A DNA stretch of 64,000 nucleotides, from positions 186,001-250,000 of the forward strand of contig CAVTHT010000017.1 of the NCBI GenBank assembly GCA_963734575.1, in the 5' to 3' direction. Numbering within the stretch: the stretch's first letter is position 1; every line of letters starts with the position of its first letter. Below are positions 60,484 to 64,000 of the stretch, piece after piece. Origin of the DNA: CAIWHR01 sp963734575 (GTDB taxonomy: Bacteria; Pseudomonadota; Gammaproteobacteria; Burkholderiales; Casimicrobiaceae). A program made the translations under genes and the position numbers. A model generated the notes under the pieces. That model searched no databases and had not been told where the DNA came from. It saw only the letters and a list, made by a program, of their open reading frames with translations.

Positions 60484-61829
60484 ACGCCTGGCGACACGGG
60501 CGTCAGTGGTCGCGCGGCGAGTGGCTCGCTCTAGGCGCGGCGGTGCTGATCGCCCATTTATTTTACGGCCGCATCGTGCGGTATCCCTCCGACTTCGACG
60601 CGAAGAACTACCTGGAGATCGCGCAGGACATCGCGCGCAACGGGCTCTTCACCAAGTTCTTCTACTCGAACATCCGCACCTACGGCTATCCGCTGGTGCT
60701 GGCCAGGCTCGAGACGCTCGCCGCCGCGACCCACCTGTCGTGGCAGTTCGTGATCTTCGAATGCCAGCTCGCGGGATATCTCATCGCGGCGGCGGCGGTG
60801 CGCCACGCGGTTGCACGCGCCGATCCGCGATTCGCCCGCTGGGTATTCGTCACGCTCGCGCTTAACCTCTTCGCGCTGTCGTACACGCCCGAGAGCCTGA
60901 CGGAAAGCCTGTCGCTCTCGCTCGTAATGCTGGTCGCGGCTTGCTGGATCCGCATGCATGTGGACCGTCGCCTGTCCGCGCCGCTGGTGCTGGCCGGCAC
61001 GCTCGTCGCCGCGTTCGCCGTCATGCTCCGGCCGGCGAATCTCTTTGGCCTCTCTGCATGGCTGGCAGGCCTCGTCGTGCTGGTCGTGGTCCTGCGCGTG
61101 CCATGGCGAAGGTGGACGATCGCCGCGGTGCTGGCACTCGCCGGCATCGTCATCCCGATGATGCCGCAGTACGCGAACAACGTGCGGTTCTGGGACACGG
61201 CGACACCGCTCGTCGTCGCGCGCCTCGGCCAGAACCAGCAGATCTGGGGCATCGAGAACATCAAGTACGCGACGGCGATGCCGCCGGTGCCGACACCGTC
61301 GATCTTCTATCGCAATCCGTACGTCGCGGGACGCCCTATCGATCCGGCGCGCCCGCTGGCGTGGTACGTCGAGCATCCCGGTGCCGGCGCCCGCACCCTC
61401 GGCCTGCACGTCTTCAACATGCTCGATCAGGACCTGCTGTTCACCTACAGCCGCGACCTCGATCCCTGGTACCGCGTGCCGCTCGGCATCCTCAACCACG
61501 CCCTCGTGGCACTCGCGCTGATTGGCGCAGTGCTGCTGTGGGGACGCGCATCGCGAACCGTGGCCATCATGGTTGCCGTCGTCGCGGCTGCCCACATCGC
61601 GGTGCATGCGACGACCGCCGTGGAAATGCGCTTCGGCCTGCCGTTGCTCGTGCTGGCGGGCCCGCTCGCCGCGTGGGCGTGGCTGCGCCTGCGTGCAATG
61701 CCACGCGCCGCAATCGTCGTCGCGAGCGCCTGCGTCATCGCCTATGCCGGCGCTGCGCTCACGCTGTCGGGCTGGGTGCGCGAGCAGGCGCCTTCGATCC
61801 GCGCCTGGCAGGCACAGGAACGAGGCTAG
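60480..61829 (+). CDS. Polytopic membrane protein (PMT/ArnT-like glycosyltransferase fold)
   Basis: 449 residues with about eleven to twelve helices. The loop after helix 1 reads RYPSDFDAKNYLEIAQDIARNG with an acidic pair, and TYGYPLVLARLE follows, as in GT39/GT83 (ArnT-like) membrane glycosyltransferases. FDAKNYLEIA is where the catalytic Asp would be. GTG 60480 sits in a GTGA overlap with the mini-ORF. Stop TAG 61827-61829 shares a CTAG with the stop of the convergent GtrA gene. Likely transfers a lipid-linked sugar; substrate unknown. Confidence 0.7.
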   Translation: MNAWRHGRQWSRGEWLALGAAVLIAHLFYGRIVRYPSDFDAKNYLEIAQDIARNGLFTKFFYSNIRTYGYPLVLARLETLAAATHLSWQFVIFECQLAGYLIAAAAVRHAVARADPRFARWVFVTLALNLFALSYTPESLTESLSLSLVMLVAACWIRMHVDRRLSAPLVLAGTLVAAFAVMLRPANLFGLSAWLAGLVVLVVVLRVPWRRWTIAAVLALAGIVIPMMPQYANNVRFWDTATPLVVARLGQNQQIWGIENIKYATAMPPVPTPSIFYRNPYVAGRPIDPARPLAWYVEHPGAGARTLGLHVFNMLDQDLLFTYSRDLDPWYRVPLGILNHALVALALIGAVLLWGRASRTVAIMVAVVAAAHIAVHATTAVEMRFGLPLLVLAGPLAAWAWLRLRAMPRAAIVVASACVIAYAGAALTLSGWVREQAPSIRAWQAQERG

Positions 61830-62191
61830 GCGCGGAAGATCGTGCGCGCGAGGATGAACGTCACGGGGATAGTCGCCACGATCGCGCCGAGGGCCGCGAT
61901 GAACGGCCGCACGTGCGCGTATTCCACGAGCGCGTAGGTCACCGCCGAGCCGAGCGCGTACTGCACGACGTACACGAGGGGGAAGCGCATCGCCGTCGCG
62001 AGCCGCGCGGCCTTGCGAAAGACGAAGCGCGTCATCAGCAGGTAGGACAGCGCGATGCCGAAGGCGTACCCGATGCTGTACGCGACGAGGTAGTGCGTGA
62101 AGGGCAGGAGCGCCAGGAACACGGCGTACGACGCCGCCGTGTTGACGGCGCCGCTCGCCAGGAAGCGCAGGAATTGGTGCAGGCGCCCCAC
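61826..62191 (-). CDS. GtrA family membrane protein
   Basis: 121 residues with four helices: FLRFLASGAVNTAASYAVFL, YLVAYSIGYAFGIALSYLL, VVQYALGSAVTYALVEY and LGAIVATIPVTFILARTI. The F(L/V)xxGxxNT start and TRFVFRK after helix 2 are GtrA-typical. GTG 62191 lies two bases after the preceding stop. GtrA proteins help flip or transfer lipid-linked sugars. It follows the WxcM-type gene and GT2 (GtrB-like), a GtrAB-like arrangement. Confidence 0.82.
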   Translation of the reverse strand: MGRLHQFLRFLASGAVNTAASYAVFLALLPFTHYLVAYSIGYAFGIALSYLLMTRFVFRKAARLATAMRFPLVYVVQYALGSAVTYALVEYAHVRPFIAALGAIVATIPVTFILARTIFRA

Positions 62192-62193
62192 GA

Positions 62194-63138
62194 TTACCGG
62201 CGGCCGATGGCGGCCAGGTAATCGTCGTAGTTGCGGATGTAGTCCGCGCTGTCGTAGGGCTCGGAGGCAAGGACCAGCAGCACGGCGTCGCGCGTGTACT
62301 TGTATTGGATCGCCCACACCATGTTCGGCACGTAGAGACCGAGATACGGGCTGTCGAGCCGCAGCTCCGCGCGTGCCGTGCCATCGTCGACCACGACGGA
62401 GCATGCGCCCGCCACGCAGACGAGGTACTGGTGACACTTGCGGTGCGCGTGCGCGCCGCGCGTCTCGCCGCTCGGCACGGCGTGCACGAGGAAGTAGCGC
62501 CGCGGTGCGAACGGCACGTCGCGCGGAATTTCCCCCGCGGTGAGGCGGCCGCGCATGTCCTGCATCATCGGCAGCCGGTGCAGCACGACCCCGCGGACCG
62601 GCAGCGGCTCGGCGGCCGGGGTGGCGGGGACCGCTTCGTCGACTGCGGTGCCCGGCGCGACGTCGGCGGAATCGACGTAGCCGATGATGCGTGCCGGATT
62701 GCCGACCACGATGGCGTTGGGCGGCACCGAGCGGGTGATCACCGCGCCCGCACCGATCATCGCATTGCGCCCGATCGTGACGCCGGGCAGCATCGTGGCA
62801 TTCGCGCCGATCGAGGCGTTGCGCGACACGACCGTCCGGGGAAAGGTCGCCGGCCATTGCCGGCTGCGCGGGAAGCGGTCGTTGGTGAACGTCGCGTTGG
62901 GCCCGACGAACACGTCGTCCTCGAGCGTGATGCCGTCCCAGAGCTGGACCCCGGACTTGACGGTCACGCGGTCGCCCACGGTGACGTCGTTCTCGATGAA
63001 CACGTGATCGCAGATGTTGCAGTCGCGGCCGATGCGCGCGCCGGGCAGTACGTGCGCGAACGCCCAGATGCGCGTGCCGGCGCCCACGTGGGGCGATTCG
63101 CACAGCGCGTGTTGATGGATGAATGGATCCATGGTCAC
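62194..63138 (-). CDS. Fusion of LbH acyltransferase and WxcM/FdtA-type sugar ketoisomerase
   Basis: 314 residues in two domains. Residues ~1-160 form a left-handed beta-helix (hexapeptide repeats; SGVQLWDGITLEDDVFVGPN, NASIGANATMLPGVTIGRNA, NPARIIGYV), as in sugar N-acetyltransferases. Residues ~180-314 are a cupin of the FdtA/WxcM type (GETRGAHAHRKCHQYLVCV, SPYLGLYVPNMVWAIQYKY, SEPYDSADYIRNYDDYL). WxcM-like fusions act on dTDP-6-deoxy-keto sugars to make acetylated 3-amino-3,6-dideoxy hexoses. GTG 63138 overlaps the upstream stop (GTGA); ATG 63132 is an alternative start. Confidence 0.85.
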   Translation of the reverse strand: MTMDPFIHQHALCESPHVGAGTRIWAFAHVLPGARIGRDCNICDHVFIENDVTVGDRVTVKSGVQLWDGITLEDDVFVGPNATFTNDRFPRSRQWPATFPRTVVSRNASIGANATMLPGVTIGRNAMIGAGAVITRSVPPNAIVVGNPARIIGYVDSADVAPGTAVDEAVPATPAAEPLPVRGVVLHRLPMMQDMRGRLTAGEIPRDVPFAPRRYFLVHAVPSGETRGAHAHRKCHQYLVCVAGACSVVVDDGTARAELRLDSPYLGLYVPNMVWAIQYKYTRDAVLLVLASEPYDSADYIRNYDDYLAAIGRR

Positions 63139-64000
63139 GGTTCTCCGAAGCGTCGCGTCGCCAGCACGATGGCCTGCGGCCGGCGCTTGGTGTTTTCATA
63201 GGCGCGCCACGTGTACGCGCCGATGATGCCGAGGCCGAACGAATTGAGCGCGGCGAAGAAGATGATGGTCAGCACGGTGGCGGTGTAGCCCGGGATGGGA
63301 ATGTCGCCGCGCAGCTTCGCGACGAGCACCACGATTGCGAGCAGCACGGACGCGGCGAGGCCGCCAAGCCCCGCCCACGTCAGCACGCGGATCGGCAGGT
63401 CGGAGAAGGCGTAGAGGCTGTCGACGAGATAACGCAGCTTGCGGCCGAACGTCCACGCGCTGTGGCCGTGCAGTCGCGGCAGGCGGCGATAGGGCACGAG
63501 CTTGCGCCGGAAGCCCAGCCAGACGAGCTGTCCGACCAGCGACGAATTCGCCTCCTCGAGCTGCAGGAGCTGCTCGCGCACGGCCGCGTTGCAGCCGAAC
63601 ACGTCGATGCCACCCGGTGGCACCTCGGGTTGCACGAAGCGGCGATAGAGCGTCCAGAAGAGCGTGGCGCCGGCCCGCGTCGCGATGGGATCGCTGCGGC
63701 CCGTGCGCACGCCGAGCGCGATGTCGACCGGCTCGCTCTCCAGGCTCCTGAAGAAATCGAGCACGAGCGACTCGGGCTCCTGCAGGTCGGCGGCCATCAC
63801 CGCGAAATACCGTCCCCGCGCCGCCGCGAGGCCTGCGCGCACGGCGGGAAACGAGCCGAAGTTGCGCGAGAGCAGCACGAGCTGCGCCGCCACGCCGCTG
63901 CCGGGCAGCGCAGCATCGAGCAGCTCCGCGGAGCGATCCGGGCTGCCATCGATCACGAAGACGGTCTCGAGCGCGTGCCCCAGCGCGGCGTCCAGGCGCT
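63135..64000 (-). CDS. Glycosyltransferase family 2, GtrB/DPM1-like (5' end outside window)
   Basis: The reading frame continues to the window edge (LDAALGHALETVFVIDGSPD), so the N-terminus is missing. DGSPDRS is the first acidic motif, AADLQEPESLVLDF the DxD-region, and two C-terminal helices (LTWAGLGGLAASVLLAIVVLVA and FFAALNSFGLGIIGAYTWRAYE) anchor it. This matches GtrB-like polyprenyl-phosphate glucosyl/mannosyltransferases. It is followed by the WxcM fusion and GtrA, so a glycan-modification cassette is likely. Confidence 0.85.
   Translation of the reverse strand, partial: RLDAALGHALETVFVIDGSPDRSAELLDAALPGSGVAAQLVLLSRNFGSFPAVRAGLAAARGRYFAVMAADLQEPESLVLDFFRSLESEPVDIALGVRTGRSDPIATRAGATLFWTLYRRFVQPEVPPGGIDVFGCNAAVREQLLQLEEANSSLVGQLVWLGFRRKLVPYRRLPRLHGHSAWTFGRKLRYLVDSLYAFSDLPIRVLTWAGLGGLAASVLLAIVVLVAKLRGDIPIPGYTATVLTIIFFAALNSFGLGIIGAYTWRAYENTKRRPQAIVLATRRFGEP

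Overview
The window is GC-rich DNA from a betaproteobacterium, most likely Burkholderiales or a close relative. Evidence: Bug-type (TctC) periplasmic binding proteins, the divergent metG/apbC pair, the ssb-MFS-uvrA block, the radC/coaBC/dut block next to rpmB-rpmG, and type IVa pilins behind a sigma-54 promoter. No rRNA, tRNA, CRISPR, phage or transposase gene was recognised.

Layout. 0-5.7 kb: argD-type aminotransferase with a RidA protein, a DUF423 membrane protein, a DUF2628-like/pilin-like fusion, a REP repeat cluster and two Bug binding proteins. 5.8-10.2 kb: RND efflux adaptor and pump. 10.4-18.9 kb: glycerol-3-phosphate utilisation (ugpB-A-E-C-Q and glpK) around a MarR/MFS pair. 19.1-22.6 kb: DUF2889, sucC, sucD, TerC. 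22.7-25.7 kb: PP2C phosphatase, FHA protein and two tandem pilins. 25.7-29.0 kb: dut and coaBC diverging from radC, rpmB, rpmG, then a second REP cluster. 29.0-36.6 kb: a desaturase, then a tightly overlapping minus-strand operon purM-purN-DUF3108-rsmB-PLD-mscS. 36.7-41.2 kb: AI-2E protein/hda, two secreted Lys/Ala-rich proteins, NUDIX, mnmA. 41.3-46.4 kb: ssb, MFS, uvrA. 46.4-53.6 kb: a six-gene hydrogenase-4-like membrane complex whose large subunit lacks the NiFe-ligating cysteines. 53.7-58.9 kb: metG, apbC, acyltransferase, dcd. 58.9-64 kb: envelope-glycan genes (two polytopic membrane proteins, GtrA, an LbH/WxcM fusion and a GT2 cut by the window edge).

Many conserved genes are broken by single-base frameshifts, very densely from about 7 to 21.6 kb (RND pump, ugp genes, glpK, sucC, sucD) and sparsely elsewhere. 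Since housekeeping genes are hit, and most breaks can be repaired by removing or adding one base, I treat them as indels in this sequence and annotate each gene over its full repaired span.

Most unusual items: a tandem 89-bp repeat at 60.3 kb in which each unit encodes a 30-residue mini-ORF joined to its neighbours by ATGA/ATGA/GTGA overlaps; the cysteine-less Hyf-like complex; GTAG-headed palindromic REP repeats at two loci; and the membrane protein ending in a pilin-like domain.
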